This document shows, piece after piece, positions 6,207-6,875 of a DNA stretch of 6,875 nucleotides. The notes beneath the pieces are model-generated. The model was not told the origin of the DNA. It worked only from the letters and a program-made list of their open reading frames with translations, and ran no database searches. The position numbers and the translations under genes were made by a program. The stretch spans positions 1-6,875 of the forward strand of contig JAJYNB010000065.1 of NCBI GenBank assembly GCA_021786555.1. The letters run 5' to 3'. Each line of letters opens with the position of its first letter. Within the stretch, counting starts at the first letter, position 1. This DNA is from Bacillota bacterium. GTDB lineage: Bacteria > Bacillota > Desulfitobacteriia > Desulfitobacteriales > JAJXUE01.

Positions 6207-6875
6207 GTGAAGAACTTAAGGGTCCTGGTTTTCTCAGCAGCTTTCGGCTCAGGCCATGTACGGGCAGCTGAGGCAGTGATTGAGGCAATCCGCGGTAAGG
6301 TACCCGCGGCTGAAATAATTCACATGGATTTTGGCGAGTTGATTAGCAAACCGGTTAATTTGGCGATTAAAAGCGCCTATATAGAACTAATCAAGCACAC
6401 CCCAAGACTATGGGGGAAGTTTTACTACCGGACGGCTAAGATTTCCGTGGACTCGCTGTTTCAACGTTGGTTAAACAAATTGGGGCGCACTGAATTCACC
6501 AAGTTCGTGCGCATGGTCGAGCCTGACCTGATTGTCTGCACCTATCCCACGGTTGCCGGAATCCTGGCCCAGTTAATGATTAACAAAGTACTGGATGTCC
6601 CCCTGACCACTGTAATAACGGATTACGCCGTTCACAGCCAGTGGATTCACCCGGGTGTTGACTTGTACATTGTGGGTTGTGAGGAGGTGCGCCGGGGACT
6701 GGTCTCACGCGGAATTGACCATGACAAGATTAAAGTCACCGGCATTCCGGTGAGCCCGAAATTTGAACGCAAGTTAAACCGCAACGAGATTGCCGCCGGC
6801 ATGGGTTTGAAGCCGAACCGCCTGACGTTCCTGGTTATGGGCGGGGCCTATGGGGTATTGGCTGGAGCCAAGGAA
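6207..6875 (+). CDS. MGDG-synthase/UgtP-type glycolipid glycosyltransferase, 3' end outside window
   Basis: The first 223 residues of a GT28-type (GT-B fold) enzyme of the monogalactosyldiacylglycerol synthase group. These membrane-associated enzymes transfer a sugar from a UDP-sugar to diacylglycerol, giving the glycolipids and lipoteichoic acid anchors of Gram-positive membranes. Seen: SAAFGSGHVRAAEAV (10-24), the N-terminal acceptor-side loop with conserved GxGH; EPDLIVCTYP (105-114); ITDYAVHSQWIHPGVDLYIV (137-156), the family TDY-H-W-D pattern; GIPV (179-182); and FLVMGGAYG (208-216), which opens the nucleotide-sugar domain and is then cut by the window edge. Family members run to about 370-400 residues, so roughly 40 percent is missing. 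The start is GTG at 6207, with AAGGGGG (6192-6198) eight bases upstream. Sugar donor and product cannot be told from this part; polyprenyl-type acceptors are an alternative. Confidence 0.88.
   Translation, partial: MKNLRVLVFSAAFGSGHVRAAEAVIEAIRGKVPAAEIIHMDFGELISKPVNLAIKSAYIELIKHTPRLWGKFYYRTAKISVDSLFQRWLNKLGRTEFTKFVRMVEPDLIVCTYPTVAGILAQLMINKVLDVPLTTVITDYAVHSQWIHPGVDLYIVGCEEVRRGLVSRGIDHDKIKVTGIPVSPKFERKLNRNEIAAGMGLKPNRLTFLVMGGAYGVLAGAKE

Overview
The window carries five protein genes in a layout typical of a low-to-mid GC Firmicute. My best guess is a clostridial anaerobe of the Desulfotomaculum/Peptococcaceae type. That guess rests on strong AGGGGG-type ribosome sites, a GTG start, the type of glycolipid glycosyltransferase and a membrane iron-sulfur protein; no taxonomic marker gene is present.

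Left part (1-2750): a MurJ/MviN-family lipid-linked-oligosaccharide flippase on the + strand meets, tail to tail with a 14-base overlap, an exported beta-propeller protein of glycosidase-like type on the - strand. Both suggest cell-envelope or surface-polysaccharide work. A perfect 21-bp hairpin (2827-2875) separates this pair from the next gene.

Middle (2928-5678): the most unusual gene is an 815-residue - strand protein. It joins a cyclic-nucleotide-binding-type sensor domain, a degenerate sigma-54-activator-type AAA+ domain and an eight-helix NapH/NosR-like membrane ferredoxin module. The AAA+ domain has lost its Walker A lysine, Walker B aspartate and GAFTGA loop, and there is no DNA-binding domain. 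I read it as a membrane redox protein controlled by a re-used regulatory head, not as a transcription factor. Its start region has a good sigma-70-type promoter (TTGGCA-N17-TATGAT) whose -10 box lies inside a perfect 8-4-8 palindrome, a likely repressor site.

Right part (5679-6875): divergent from the fusion gene is a YnfA-family (UPF0060) four-helix membrane protein, preceded by a GC-rich leader with two competing pairings. After a 201-base gap with a plausible promoter comes the 5' two thirds or so of an MGDG-synthase/UgtP-type glycolipid glycosyltransferase, cut by the window edge.

The genes do not form one operon. The envelope theme (flippase, exported propeller, glycolipid synthase) flanks an apparently unrelated redox/sensor gene.
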